Part shown: piece by piece, positions 53,707 through 62,318 of the stretch | Layout of the letters: each line of letters opens with the position of its first letter | Numbering within the stretch: the stretch's first letter is position 1 | Assembly (NCBI RefSeq): GCF_002999235.1 | Contig: NZ_CP027236.1 | Span: forward strand, 1,798,001-1,862,000 | DNA: 64,000 bases | Direction: 5' to 3' | Origin: Actinomyces sp. oral taxon 897 | GTDB lineage: Bacteria > Actinomycetota > Actinomycetes > Actinomycetales > Actinomycetaceae | Notes under the pieces: generated by a model | Database searches by the model: none | Seen by the model: the letters and a program-made list of their open reading frames with translations, nothing else | Told to the model about the DNA's origin: nothing | Program-made: the position numbers and the translations under genes

Positions 53707-54422
53707 CGGCCCGCCCTCTGAACGTCCCGGACGTCGGCCAGGCTGTAGACCCGGTCAGGCCCCCCGGAGGTGTCGAGCCGGCCGTCGTCACCCACGTGCT
53801 CCCACACGCTCACCGTCCCGCCGCGCTCGTCGACCTGGATGACGCTGCGTCCCACCTGGTCAGGCCCCTCACCGACGGCGTCGACTCCCTCCAGGTGGGT
53901 CTGCCCGTCCCGGTTGAGGGTGCTGACGACCCACTCCCGGCTCATCTGCGTCCCGCCCACGTTCCGGGTCATGCGCGGCGGCCGGTAGTCGCGAGCGGCC
54001 GTGCCCTTGACCTCAATGACGTGGACGCGCCCGTCGGGCCCGAGGGTCTCCAGATCCAGGCCCTGGGGGCGGCTGCCCTCGGTGTGGATGGTGAGCAGCT
54101 CGTGGCCCTCCACGTCCCGGACGAAGGAGGCGGCCAGGTCCTCGGAGCGCTGTCCGAGCTCCTGACGGGCCAGCCCCGCGCCCGGGGCGTGACCGGTGTC
54201 CCCGGTGTGACCGGTGTCCGCGGCGTCACCGGCGCCCCTGCCCGTCTCCGTCCCCGTGCCCGCGCCCGTCTCCGCACCAGGGCTGGTCTCGGGGCCGCTC
54301 CAGCTGGTGTCCCACACGGCACCTGCCGTGTCCGCGCCCCCGGCCGCTGTGTCCACGACCGCCGTGTCCGCGCCCCCGGCTGTACCGGCACCGCTACCGG
54401 TATCTGCTGCAAAGTCCTTCAT
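53703..54422 (-). CDS. Restriction-endonuclease-fold protein resembling a polymorphic toxin nuclease
   Basis: A 239-residue protein. The first ~85 residues are low-complexity (Asp/Thr/Ala/Gly). The rest has a PD-(D/E)XK-type core: GLDLE (Asp123), IEVKG (Glu137, Lys139), then GGTQMSREWVVSTL (159-169), whose Q-M-S-x-x-W is typical of restriction-fold toxin domains in contact-dependent and other polymorphic toxins. It is predicted to cut nucleic acid. GGAGGGAAT precedes the ATG. The adjacent upstream gene is a HerA-like ATPase; HerA-nuclease pairs are known in DNA repair (HerA-NurA) and defence. No secretion signal is visible. Confidence 0.65.
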   Translation of the reverse strand: MKDFAADTGSGAGTAGGADTAVVDTAAGGADTAGAVWDTSWSGPETSPGAETGAGTGTETGRGAGDAADTGHTGDTGHAPGAGLARQELGQRSEDLAASFVRDVEGHELLTIHTEGSRPQGLDLETLGPDGRVHVIEVKGTAARDYRPPRMTRNVGGTQMSREWVVSTLNRDGQTHLEGVDAVGEGPDQVGRSVIQVDERGGTVSVWEHVGDDGRLDTSGGPDRVYSLADVRDVQRAGR

Positions 54423-54489
54423 ATTCCCTCCTGGTACTCGGACCTACTGCCCTTGACGGACGCCCGGGGACGTCTGGTCCACACGACCG

Positions 54490-56877
54490 TCACCCCCGTT
54501 GAAGACGCCTCAGGGCGTCGTCGTCCAGGGTCCGCCCGGTGTCCACACCAGGTGCCGGTTCCAGATCCACCAGCGGCACGACGCCGGAGCCCGCCACCCG
54601 CACAAAGGCCAGCCCCCGCCCCAGGCCCGCCGCGACCCGCTCCGCCTCACCCGACAGGCCCAGGTCGGCCAGGGCGGCCCGACGGTCGTCGTCGTTCATC
54701 AGGCCCATGACGACGCGGTTCGCCGTCGAGGAGCGGGCCTGCGGCGCCAGCTCACCGGGTGACTGGGTGGCCAGGACGAAGCCCTCCCCGTACCCGCGCA
54801 GTGTGGCAATGTCCGTGGACAGTGCCCGCACGGCCTCGGAGCGCAGCCTCTCCCCCGTCTGCGCGCCACTGTGGCGGTCCCCGGCGTCCAGGAAGAGGTG
54901 GGCCTCCTCCAGGACGGTGAGGTGGGCCAGGCCCCGCCGCACGCCGCGGGCGCGGGCGGCGGCGCGCACCTGCTGGAGGACCACAGCCGTGACAAGGCGG
55001 ACGTCGTCGTGCTCTACCAGCTCATGCAGCTCGATGACGAGGGGGCCACCGAGCCTGGGCGTGAGCGTGTCCTGCCCTGCGGCGAGCGTGTGGGCCAGGT
55101 CCCCGTCCCCGCCCAGGCGCCTGAGCCGGGTCTCCATGGCACCGAGCATATTGAGGGCCTCACCTGTGTAATGACGCTCACTGACAATCTGCCGGAACCC
55201 GGCCAGCACGTCCCCGACACCCGGCGTCCTCACCCCACGGCGCCCCGCCTGCCAGCCGTGGTGCCTGTAGGCACGGGCCAGGGACTCCTCCAGCAGCACG
55301 TCGAGCGGGGAGGGCATGGGGGCGCTGAGGAGGAGGGCCTGCTTGACCGCCGCCAGGTGCTGGTTCAGACGCACCCCCTCGGGGACGGTGAGCAGGTCCG
55401 TGCGCAGAGGCACCAGGTCCTCACGGCACGCCGTCAGGACGGTCACCTCCTCCCCCAGGACCGACTTAAGGGCCCGGTACTCGTTGCGTACCGGCTCAAT
55501 GACGAGGAAGGGGACGCGCTCACGACGCCACAGGCGCACGAGGAGGGACTGGATCGCGGTGGTCTTACCGCGCCCGGAGGAGCCGACGACGAGCGTGTGC
55601 TCGGTGAGGTCGCGGGCAGGCAGCCCCATGGCGCCAGCCGAGCCGTGGACCCTGCCCAGGTGGATACGGTCACCGTCCTGCTCGACGACGGGACCCCGAT
55701 AGGCCTGGGAGGCGTCCGACTGGGGCAGGCCGGGGCAGCCGGCCTGGGTGGGCAGGGGCATGAGGAGGCGCCCGGCCAGGTCCGTGACACCGTAGAGGAA
55801 GGGCAGACGCGCGAGCCCCGCGGGCAGGAGGCCACGGGACCACAGGGGTCCGGGCCCCCAGGGGATCACGCTGAGGTGGTCGAAGGAGTAGGCGGCGGCA
55901 CGCAGCTCCTCCTCGCTGGTGGGGGCCGCCACCCGCATATGGGGAGCCACCCCGCGGCGGCGCCCGGCGACGGCGGCCCCGACCTCCGGGGCCAGACGGG
56001 CCAGGTCCCCGGCCGGGCCCCGCAGGCCGATCCGGGCCAGGACGGGACGATCGAGCTCCTCGCGCAGCTCCGCCCAGGACAGTGCCGCGTCCCGGGCGGC
56101 GACGTCACCCGGGACCCGTACCAGCCGACGCAGGACGTCGACGTCATCGTGCTCGGCGCCCAGGTTCTCCAGACCAGCCCTGTAGGCGTCCAGGAGGGCC
56201 CGCTCGCCGGGGGTCAGCTCGGCGACCTGCACCAGGACCGAGACGGCGCCCTCACGCACGCCCAGGAGCGCCCGGGCGACACGGTTCCAGGCGGAGGCGT
56301 CACCGGGCCGGTCGGCCAGGTGCCACAGGACGTCCGGGCCGTCCGGGCCGGGCCACGTGGGCCGCCCACCGACCTCGGTGCGTCGCAGGTCCAGGTAGCT
56401 GCCGCCTCTCGGCCCCAGGGCCCTAGCTGGGGCCGGGCCGGTAGCGAACCCCGCGGGCAGGTGCCCACGCAGGGCCGCCAGTGCTCCGAGGGCCGTGGTC
56501 GCGCCCCGGGTGGAGCGGGCGGCCAGGTACAGGTGCAGGCGGTCCTCGCCGTCGTCCTTGACCCAGCGCAGCTCGACGGCGTCACAGCCGGGCTGTGTGC
56601 GGGCCGCCAGGACGAGGCTGGCCGCTGCCCCGCGCAGTGTCCGAGTGGCCGCGGCCTCGTCCTCCGTGCCGGGGCCGCCGAGGGCCGGCGCGGCAGTGAC
56701 CTCCAGGACGGCGGTCCAGGAGGTGGTGGGGGTGAGCTGGCCACCGGCAGGGGGCCAGCAGAAGGTGGGGCCGGTGGTCACGACGGTCCCCGTGGCAGGG
56801 GCGGGCACGGGGGCACAGGGCCGCAGCCGACTCATAGGCGCGACGCTCCCGGTGGCAGGGGCAGGCAGGCTGGTCAT
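54490..56877 (-). CDS. HerA-like (DUF87) ATPase, third type
   Basis: A 795-residue ATPase. Walker A VVGSSGRGKTT is at 431-440, followed by FLVIEPVRNEYRALK, a hallmark of the DUF87 branch; Walker B TVLEEAHLF is near 660 and is followed by ATQSPGELA. The N-terminal ~420 residues are of unknown fold. It is not a close relative of the two HerA-like proteins of the JAB-E1 module. It probably forms a hexameric motor for DNA or protein. Its ATG overlaps the stop of the preceding membrane-protein gene, and the nuclease-like gene follows after 67 bp. Confidence 0.85.
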   Translation of the reverse strand: MTSLPAPATGSVAPMSRLRPCAPVPAPATGTVVTTGPTFCWPPAGGQLTPTTSWTAVLEVTAAPALGGPGTEDEAAATRTLRGAAASLVLAARTQPGCDAVELRWVKDDGEDRLHLYLAARSTRGATTALGALAALRGHLPAGFATGPAPARALGPRGGSYLDLRRTEVGGRPTWPGPDGPDVLWHLADRPGDASAWNRVARALLGVREGAVSVLVQVAELTPGERALLDAYRAGLENLGAEHDDVDVLRRLVRVPGDVAARDAALSWAELREELDRPVLARIGLRGPAGDLARLAPEVGAAVAGRRRGVAPHMRVAAPTSEEELRAAAYSFDHLSVIPWGPGPLWSRGLLPAGLARLPFLYGVTDLAGRLLMPLPTQAGCPGLPQSDASQAYRGPVVEQDGDRIHLGRVHGSAGAMGLPARDLTEHTLVVGSSGRGKTTAIQSLLVRLWRRERVPFLVIEPVRNEYRALKSVLGEEVTVLTACREDLVPLRTDLLTVPEGVRLNQHLAAVKQALLLSAPMPSPLDVLLEESLARAYRHHGWQAGRRGVRTPGVGDVLAGFRQIVSERHYTGEALNMLGAMETRLRRLGGDGDLAHTLAAGQDTLTPRLGGPLVIELHELVEHDDVRLVTAVVLQQVRAAARARGVRRGLAHLTVLEEAHLFLDAGDRHSGAQTGERLRSEAVRALSTDIATLRGYGEGFVLATQSPGELAPQARSSTANRVVMGLMNDDDRRAALADLGLSGEAERVAAGLGRGLAFVRVAGSGVVPLVDLEPAPGVDTGRTLDDDALRRLQRG

Positions 56878-57449
56878 ACTCGGTCTCCCGGGGTCGGGGC
56901 GGACAGGACGTGCTCAGCTGGCAGGCCCGGGATCGGCAGCCCGCCGCCCGGGCCTAGCAGTACCGGCAGGCCGAGGGGGTTAGGGCCCGGGCCCGTCGCG
57001 GGGAGCACCGGGAGGGTGCTGCCGCGGTCGGCGGGGTCCGCGAGAGCGGGCGGGGCCAGCAGGTCCGGGTCAGGCAGGGTCACCAGGGCCTGCGGGTCAG
57101 GCAGTGCCGGCAGGTCCGGGACGCGCCCAGCCAGCAGGTCCGGGTCAGGCAGCCCGCTGCCTGGGTACCCGCCGGGCCGCAGCGGAGAGGCGGTGAGCCG
57201 CGAGCGCGCCGCGCGGGCGTCGTCGTTGGCCCGTCGGCGCAGGAGGGTCAGGGCCGCCAGGGCGGTGGCCCCCAGGAGCAGCCCCGGACCTGGTACCGGC
57301 AGGACGGCGACGAGGACGGCCGTCCCCCGGACCCGTCTGAGGGTGTCGTGGCGTGGGGCGCGCTCGAGCCGGAGCACGGCCAGGAGCAGGGCGAGGAGCA
57401 GCTGGGCGGAGTACAGCCCCGCCCAGCAGGGCACGGGGAGGTCGGTCAC
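56874..57449 (-). CDS. Membrane-anchored Pro/Leu-rich protein
   Basis: A 191-residue protein with two membrane helices in the first ~75 residues and a Pro/Gly/Leu-rich remainder with repeated DPDLLA, PDLPALPDPQ and LPDPDLLAPP text. No family is recognised. The GTG start overlaps the preceding stop and the stop overlaps the ATPase start, so it is coupled on both sides and may anchor the ATPase to the membrane. Confidence 0.72.
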   Translation of the reverse strand: MTDLPVPCWAGLYSAQLLLALLLAVLRLERAPRHDTLRRVRGTAVLVAVLPVPGPGLLLGATALAALTLLRRRANDDARAARSRLTASPLRPGGYPGSGLPDPDLLAGRVPDLPALPDPQALVTLPDPDLLAPPALADPADRGSTLPVLPATGPGPNPLGLPVLLGPGGGLPIPGLPAEHVLSAPTPGDRV

Positions 57450-57910
57450 CGGGGCCTCCTGCGCACCGGCCTGCCCTCGACCTCGGCGACGAGGACGTCC
57501 ACGGCAGGCAGGAGGACCAGGTCGTGGAAGGAGCGGGTCAGGGTCAGGCGGGCCCGGGTGGCCTGCGCCCCGGCGTCGGCCCGCTCAGCCAGCTCCCGGC
57601 CCGGACCCGGGCCGCCCAGGAGGGAGCGGAGAAGGCCCTGGTCCTCCACCGCGAGCATCCAGCCCACGTCAAGTCCCGTCCCTACGGGGTCGGCACGGAC
57701 CTCCAGGAGGTGGGGAAGACCCCGCCACCAGCCGTTCCTGAACCGGACGGGGGCCTGGAGGCGCAGCCGCCCGCCCGAGTGGACGACGGTGAGCGGCAGG
57801 CCGAGCCCGCTGCGGCGGTGGAACTCCAGGACGGTGCCGAGGAAGGGCTCCGCGAGGTGGCCCGCCCCGGGGACAATGAGGCCCTCCTCGTCAACGGGGA
57901 CTCTGTACAT
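57446..57910 (-). CDS. Hypothetical protein of the ATPase operon
   Basis: A 154-residue soluble protein beginning MYRVPVDEEGLIVPG, with alternating strands (LGLPLTVVHSGGRLRLQAPVRF; HLLEVRADPVGTGLDVGWMLAV) followed by helices (RELAERADAGAQATRARLTL). No family is recognised. The ATG is chosen because it follows a purine-rich GGAGCCGCC and starts the protein-like composition; upstream in-frame codons cross a large hairpin. The stop overlaps the next start. Confidence 0.68.
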   Translation of the reverse strand: MYRVPVDEEGLIVPGAGHLAEPFLGTVLEFHRRSGLGLPLTVVHSGGRLRLQAPVRFRNGWWRGLPHLLEVRADPVGTGLDVGWMLAVEDQGLLRSLLGGPGPGRELAERADAGAQATRARLTLTRSFHDLVLLPAVDVLVAEVEGRPVRRRPR

Positions 57911-58004
57911 GGCGGCTCCTTCACTGGTGACGGCTCGCCCTGGCGGCGGGCCACACCGCACCTGACGGAGGCCAGGAGGTGGCCGGGCCACTGGCCCCGG
58001 CGCC

Positions 58005-58060
58005 GGGAGCCCCGCGACCGGCACCGTGCAGCACCGCGCGGCACGGTGCGCGGGGCTCCC
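58005..58060 (-). promoter_or_regulatory. Large two-part hairpin in the middle of the ATPase operon
   Basis: GGGAGCCCCGCG pairs exactly with CGCGGGGCTCCC, and inside it CACCGTG pairs with CACGGTG, making a 56-nt stem-loop. It lies in the only sizeable gap of the operon (259 bp), after the zinc-ribbon gene. It could be an attenuator, an internal terminator or an mRNA-stability element. AGGCTGCCAGGC repeats lie between it and the zinc-ribbon stop. Confidence 0.55.
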
Positions 58061-58169
58061 AGGCGGTCGGCTGCCCTGACAGGCTGCCAGGCGGGGTCCG
58101 GCTTCGCCGACGAGGCTGCCAGGCAGGCCCGGCCTCACCAACAGGCCTCCCAGGCGGCCAGCTGTCCTC

Positions 58170-58367
58170 TCAGACGAGCCAGTAGCGCCCGTGGTCGGGG
58201 CAGACGAGCCCGCCCCCGCAAGCCGTGCAGCGCCTCTCGCGCCAGTCCCCCTCACACACGGGGCAGGTGGTGAGGTCCTGAGGGCAGTGGCGGCACGTCC
58301 CCGGCTCGCCGGGGGCCCACCAGCCCTGTCGCGTCCACACATAGACCAGGAGGTTGGGGCGGCTCAT
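58170..58367 (-). CDS. Small zinc-ribbon protein
   Basis: A 65-residue protein with four Cys pairs or Cys/His pairs in a row: CRHCPQDLTTCPVC, then CTACGGGLVCPDHG. This spacing fits two treble-clef or ribbon zinc sites. No other domain is present. Its ATG overlaps the stop of the preceding gene by one base, supporting the start. It could be an adaptor that holds operon proteins together or binds nucleic acid. Confidence 0.75.
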   Translation of the reverse strand: MSRPNLLVYVWTRQGWWAPGEPGTCRHCPQDLTTCPVCEGDWRERRCTACGGGLVCPDHGRYWLV

Positions 58368-59599
58368 CAGGCCACCGCCAGGGAGGGCGTGCCGTCCTCG
58401 CCGTAGCGCCCGTCAGCGGCGGCGCCTCCGGGGGTCCTGGCCCGCTCGGCGCGGGCGTCCGCGGCCGCACGACGCTGGTCCAGCGCGGTCGTCATCTCCG
58501 GGTCGCCGTAGGAGGTCTGGAGAGCCACGTAGTAGGTGTCAATCATCTCGGTACCCAGGCAGGTCACGACGGCGACCTCCTTCTCCCGGAGGTGGGCGAA
58601 CTCCTCCTTGAGCCGCCTGGCGTGCTCGATCTGCTCAGGGAGGTCGGCATTCTGACGCCGGTAGGCGTCCAGGGCGCGGGTGGCACGCCTGAGGTCGCGG
58701 TCCGCGCGGCCCAGGGTGGCGCCGAAGAAGAGCCCATACTCAAGGGCCCCGCAGACCAGCGGCATAAGGACGCTGACCACGCCGAGCGCCACGGCAGTCC
58801 ACCAGGTCGAGGAGGTCGCCTGGGAGGTCAGGCCTGCCTGGCTGTCCATAATGCGCACGTAGTCCTCCCGCATCACGGCCATCGACACCGCGATCATGAG
58901 TCCCGCCAGGGAGAAGGGGATCCCCATCCAGAGGGCGGCGGCGCGCCGGCCCGCGGCCAGCTGGTTCGCGGTGAAGCTCGCCCCCACCAGGAGGGACAGG
59001 GAGATCCCGCAGCCGGCCATGAGGGCGACCTGGAAGGAGAAGCCCGCCACCAGCAGGGCGGTCGCGTTGAAGACCACCTCTGACACTATGATCATGATCA
59101 GGAAGATCCACTGCATGACCCGGCTCCAGAAGCCTACGGAGCGGGTCGCCTCCACCGCGCCGGGCCCGCGGCTGTCACGGAGCTCCTGCTCGGCACTGTC
59201 GACCGCGGCCTGGGCCTCGGTCACCTTCCTCTCAAGCAGGTCGCCCTCGGACTGGCGGCCGAGAAGACCCGAGAGGATACCGTCCTGCTCGTTGACGAGC
59301 TGCTGGTACCTGTAGTGGACGGCGGCCACCTCCCGGTGCGTCCGTGAGCGGATCTGCTGCTCCACGGCCAGGCGCTGGTCGCTGACGGCCAGGGAGTCGG
59401 CGTTGTCGACCCCGGCGGCAGCCTGCCTTACGGCCTGCTGCTCGCTCGAGGCGACGGCGGCAGCTGGCACCACCGGGGCGAGGACGATCTGCGGGCGGAC
59501 GTCCTCAGCGCTGTTGCGGTGGTACTCAATGGGGCGCGTCCGGGTGGGGGACTTAGTGTCGTCACGGAAGAGCGTCGTGACTTTCCTGAGGATCTTCAT
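58367..59599 (-). CDS. Coiled-coil protein with four membrane helices
   Basis: A 410-residue protein. Residues ~60-150 are heptad-rich (EQQIRSRTHREVAAVHYRYQ; LLERKVTEAQAAVDSAEQEL), followed by four membrane helices between ~165 and 320, then a second coiled coil (ALDAYRRQNADLPEQIEHARRL). Both ends are cytoplasmic if the helix count is right. GAGGGG precedes the ATG at 59597-59599; about 70 open codons upstream are rejected as Arg/Pro-rich antisense-like text. No family is recognised; the shape suggests a membrane scaffold for the operon's ATPase. Confidence 0.8.
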   Translation of the reverse strand: MKILRKVTTLFRDDTKSPTRTRPIEYHRNSAEDVRPQIVLAPVVPAAAVASSEQQAVRQAAAGVDNADSLAVSDQRLAVEQQIRSRTHREVAAVHYRYQQLVNEQDGILSGLLGRQSEGDLLERKVTEAQAAVDSAEQELRDSRGPGAVEATRSVGFWSRVMQWIFLIMIIVSEVVFNATALLVAGFSFQVALMAGCGISLSLLVGASFTANQLAAGRRAAALWMGIPFSLAGLMIAVSMAVMREDYVRIMDSQAGLTSQATSSTWWTAVALGVVSVLMPLVCGALEYGLFFGATLGRADRDLRRATRALDAYRRQNADLPEQIEHARRLKEEFAHLREKEVAVVTCLGTEMIDTYYVALQTSYGDPEMTTALDQRRAAADARAERARTPGGAAADGRYGEDGTPSLAVA

Positions 59600-59679
59600 G
59601 ACCCCTCTGACGGATACCACGAGGGTCCTGGGCCACGGGGCGCGGACCAGGACCCTGTGCCGGGGCGCGTCCGCCGCCC

Positions 59680-60003
59680 TCAGGGTCTCCCGCCCGTCAC
59701 GGGGGAGGCCGAGGCGGCGGTGGCGCCCCCGGGGCCACCGGGCACCGGGGAGGCCGTGGCGCCGTCGGACGAGGGGCCGGCCTGGCGGGAGCCCAGGACG
59801 TACCCCGCGCACGCCGCCGCGAGGACGAGGAGCAGCAGGGCCAGGACCGTGGTGGCCACGCCGGGTCCCCGGCCCCGGTAGGTGCCTCGATCCGCGTCCC
59901 GGCCCTGGGCCCCGGCCCTGGGAGCGCTGCCGGAGCCGGAGCTGAAGCCGGAGCCGGGGTAGCCGAGGACGGCCGCCAGGTGCGCCTCACGCGAGGGTGC
60001 CAC
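59680..60003 (-). CDS. Single-pass membrane protein, small
   Basis: A 107-residue protein: a Gly/Ser/Arg-rich cytoplasmic half, one membrane helix (about 50-70), and a Pro/Gly/Ser-rich outer tail. The GTG start overlaps the end of the preceding gene by 17 nt. Low complexity makes family assignment impossible. Confidence 0.62.
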   Translation of the reverse strand: MAPSREAHLAAVLGYPGSGFSSGSGSAPRAGAQGRDADRGTYRGRGPGVATTVLALLLLVLAAACAGYVLGSRQAGPSSDGATASPVPGGPGGATAASASPVTGGRP

Positions 60004-60796
60004 GGCCGCTCACCCCGCCCTGGGTTCCACCGAGCCACGCACCCTGGGCGGCACCGTCCCGCTCGAGGGCACCGTCCCGCTCGGGGTCACGGAAGTCCTC
60101 CCACGTCCACTCCAGCCGCGGATCCTGGGCGGGCCCCAGGGTCGAGCGCATGACGGGCAGGTCGTCAACGAACCAGGGGGCGTCGGGGGCGATGGGCCGC
60201 GGGCGGGTGGGGGCGCTGGTGCCCGCGCCCCAGAACCGCCACCAGGGGCCACGCTCCCTGCCGAGGCAGTAGTGGGCGACCCGGTTGTTGGCCAGGGCGG
60301 CAGCCTGACGCAGCATCTCACGGCCCTGTTCGTGAAGGTGGCGTCGCATCTGCACGTTGGCGTGGAGGCGGTCGCGGGCAGCCTCGACCTGGGCGCGGCG
60401 CTGCTCCCCGGCCGCCTTGGCCGCACGCGCCGACTGACGGGCCCGGTAGGCCTCGATGCTGCTGGCGTACCCCTGGTCGGGGACGGGTGAGAGCGCGCTG
60501 GCCCCCTCCCCCTCACGGCGCAGGAGGTCGGAGTCGCTGGCTATCTGGGCGTCCAAGAGCGCGACGCGGTCGTGAAGCTCCTCGGAGAGAACGGCCTGCC
60601 CCTCGCGGAAGGCCTGCTCCTGCCCGTGGATCCAGGGGGTGCGCCCGTCGGGGTCAGGCGTCAGGGCGTAGTCCTGCCGCCCCTGGCGCTCGGCGTCCCT
60701 CAGGTCGCCGCTCACGCCTACGTGGGCACCGATACTGGACATGCCCAGGCCGGTACGGGACACGGAGGGTACCTCAGGAGGTGACGATACTTTCAT
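59987..60796 (-). CDS. Coiled-coil protein, first gene of the ATPase operon
   Basis: A 269-residue soluble protein. Residues ~60-175 are strongly helical with heptads (EAYRARQSARAAKAAGEQRR; VEAARDRLHANVQMRRHLHE), followed by a Trp/Pro-rich segment (RGPWWRFWGAG, PDAPWFVDDLP) and an acidic stretch. GGAGGGGC directly precedes the ATG, a strong ribosome site suited to the first gene. It resembles no family I know. Confidence 0.76.
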   Translation of the reverse strand: MKVSSPPEVPSVSRTGLGMSSIGAHVGVSGDLRDAERQGRQDYALTPDPDGRTPWIHGQEQAFREGQAVLSEELHDRVALLDAQIASDSDLLRREGEGASALSPVPDQGYASSIEAYRARQSARAAKAAGEQRRAQVEAARDRLHANVQMRRHLHEQGREMLRQAAALANNRVAHYCLGRERGPWWRFWGAGTSAPTRPRPIAPDAPWFVDDLPVMRSTLGPAQDPRLEWTWEDFRDPERDGALERDGAAQGAWLGGTQGGVSGRGTLA

Positions 60797-61044
60797 GCCC
60801 CTCCTGACGGAGCGCAGCAGGCAGGTGGCTCATTGTCCCAGGGCCGGGCGGGACGGGACCACTGGCAGGCCCGGGGTCGCCGTCCCAGGCCCACTCACCT
60901 CGGGCTGCTGGCCCGGGCTCTTGCCAGCACGACCGAGAATCCCCCGGGACGGGTAGCAGGCCGCCTCACCGTCTAGTCCGAGATCTGGCCTGAGGTGAGG
61001 ACAGGGGGCTATGCACGGCCCCGGCGGTGGTGGGTGGACGATTC

Positions 61045-61250
61045 TGTCGCAATCTGAGGATCAGAGCCGACCCCACCCCGTTCGCACCTTTGTACACCCA
61101 ATGTCCGCGCAGGTCAGAGGCCTGGGCCCCGGCGCGGCAGAGAGTGCCAGTCGTTCTGATCCTCAGATTGCGACACGCACACGAACCGGGTCAGCAGACA
61201 GACGGCAGATTATCCGACGTACCACATAAAAGCATTCGGATTCGCGCCAC
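61045..61250. mobile_element. MITE-like element, copy 4 with extended flank
   Basis: 131 bp (to 61175) between perfect terminal inverted repeats starting TGTCGCAATCTGAGGATCAG, with the core ACACCCAATGTCCGCGCAGG. The next ~75 bp (GCACACGAACCGGGTCAGC onward) match the outside flank of copy 3, so the mobile or repeated unit probably extends to about 61250. Confidence 0.8.
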
Positions 61251-61325
61251 GAAAGGCGGGAGAGCCCGCCTCACAGTCAATCTCGCCCCGCCCACGCACG
61301 AATTACCCGTAGCGCGAACGGGATA

Positions 61326-61508
61326 AACCTGTGCCATAGGGGAGCAGGGCGCTCCCCGACCCGCTGGCCGCACAGATGCAGACGGAATCGGGGTGGGAGC
61401 TTTAATGCACCTAGCGGTGCGAGGTGCTCCCTGACACGCTGTCTGGGTAGACAGCTCTGCGGCGAGGAAGTGCTTTAATGCACCTAGCGGTGCGAGGTGC
61501 TCCCTGAC
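61326..61508 (-). CRISPR. CRISPR-like mini-array without cas genes
   Basis: Two identical 37-bp repeats (61399-61435 and 61472-61508, starting GCTTTAATGCACCTAGCGGT) flank a 36-bp spacer. A degenerate third copy, best conserved at its GCTCCCCGAC end, lies one period upstream (about 61326-61362). Read on the minus strand the repeat has a GCACC-GCTA-GGTGC hairpin followed by ATTAAAGC, like the ATTGAAAC-type handle of 36-37-bp type I repeats, and the degenerate copy sits at the far end as terminal repeats usually do. No cas gene is in the window. Confidence 0.55.
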
Positions 61509-62160
61509 CCCTGCTCCTGGGAGCCGCGTGGTTGCAACGTTTCCAGGGGCTGGATCGCCACCGGCCCTCTGGGGCCCTTCCGGAGGTGGCCGGAACGGGT
61601 CCATTTCTACCACCTTTCGTTGGTATGACGCCACTCGCCACCGACGGTCCTGGGAGCGGATCCGGCGCCGGCTTTGGACGAGACCATGCGGAAAAGTGGC
61701 AGTCGAGAGGAGTGTCCCACACCACAGTAGCGGTGACCAAGACCACAAGCTCGGTCGACCTCAACCCCGCGGACACCCGCACGTGCACCCCCTCCCCTCA
61801 CCAGATCCCCTCCAGCACAGGTCCCCGTCGTCGAGCGCGAGCACCGCCCACTCCCTCCCACACAGGACGCGCACAATAAGACGGACCACGTCATTGGACT
61901 CCTCAACACAGCACCCGAACAAGCCCTCATTGTGGACCCATTTGCCTGGGGCAGACCAGACAACAGGAGAAACCCCTCCGAATATGGCTCAAAGGCGACC
62001 TCCTGACCACTGCCCTGTGCCGCCCTTAGCCCTGCCCCACGAACAAAACAATAGCACACGTCCCCCACCCACACCAGCACAATCAGGAGACACCCTGTTC
62101 CCCACGACTAGATCGCGTTCCGTTCACGCTGTACATGATCGCGTCCCTGCGGGAGCCAGC
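61509..62160. other. Gene-poor region next to the mini-array
   Basis: About 650 bp with no convincing gene on either strand; it is less GC-rich than the surroundings, with A/C-rich stretches around 61880-62100. It could contain the leader of the mini-array (on the minus strand, upstream of 61508) or decayed foreign DNA. Confidence 0.5.
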
Positions 62161-62170
62161 CACGGACACC

Positions 62171-62224
62171 CGTTCTCACGGCGAACAAGTACCGTTCTCA
62201 CGAGCAATAAGTACCGTTCTCGCG
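62171..62224. repeat. 22-bp tandem array, three copies (GTGAGAACGGTACTT family)
   Basis: CGTTCTC starts at 62171, 62193 and 62215 with an exact 22-bp period, in the same orientation as the arrays at 16.6 and 24.7 kb. It lies about 95 bp before the OmpA-domain gene. Confidence 0.85.
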
Positions 62225-62318
62225 AGCGGGGAGCGTGGGCGGGAGGGAGAGACTCCCCACGGGCCCACGCCACTGGGAGGCCAGGGCCAGGTGAGCCGCC
62301 AGCCGCCTGGGCTCCGTC

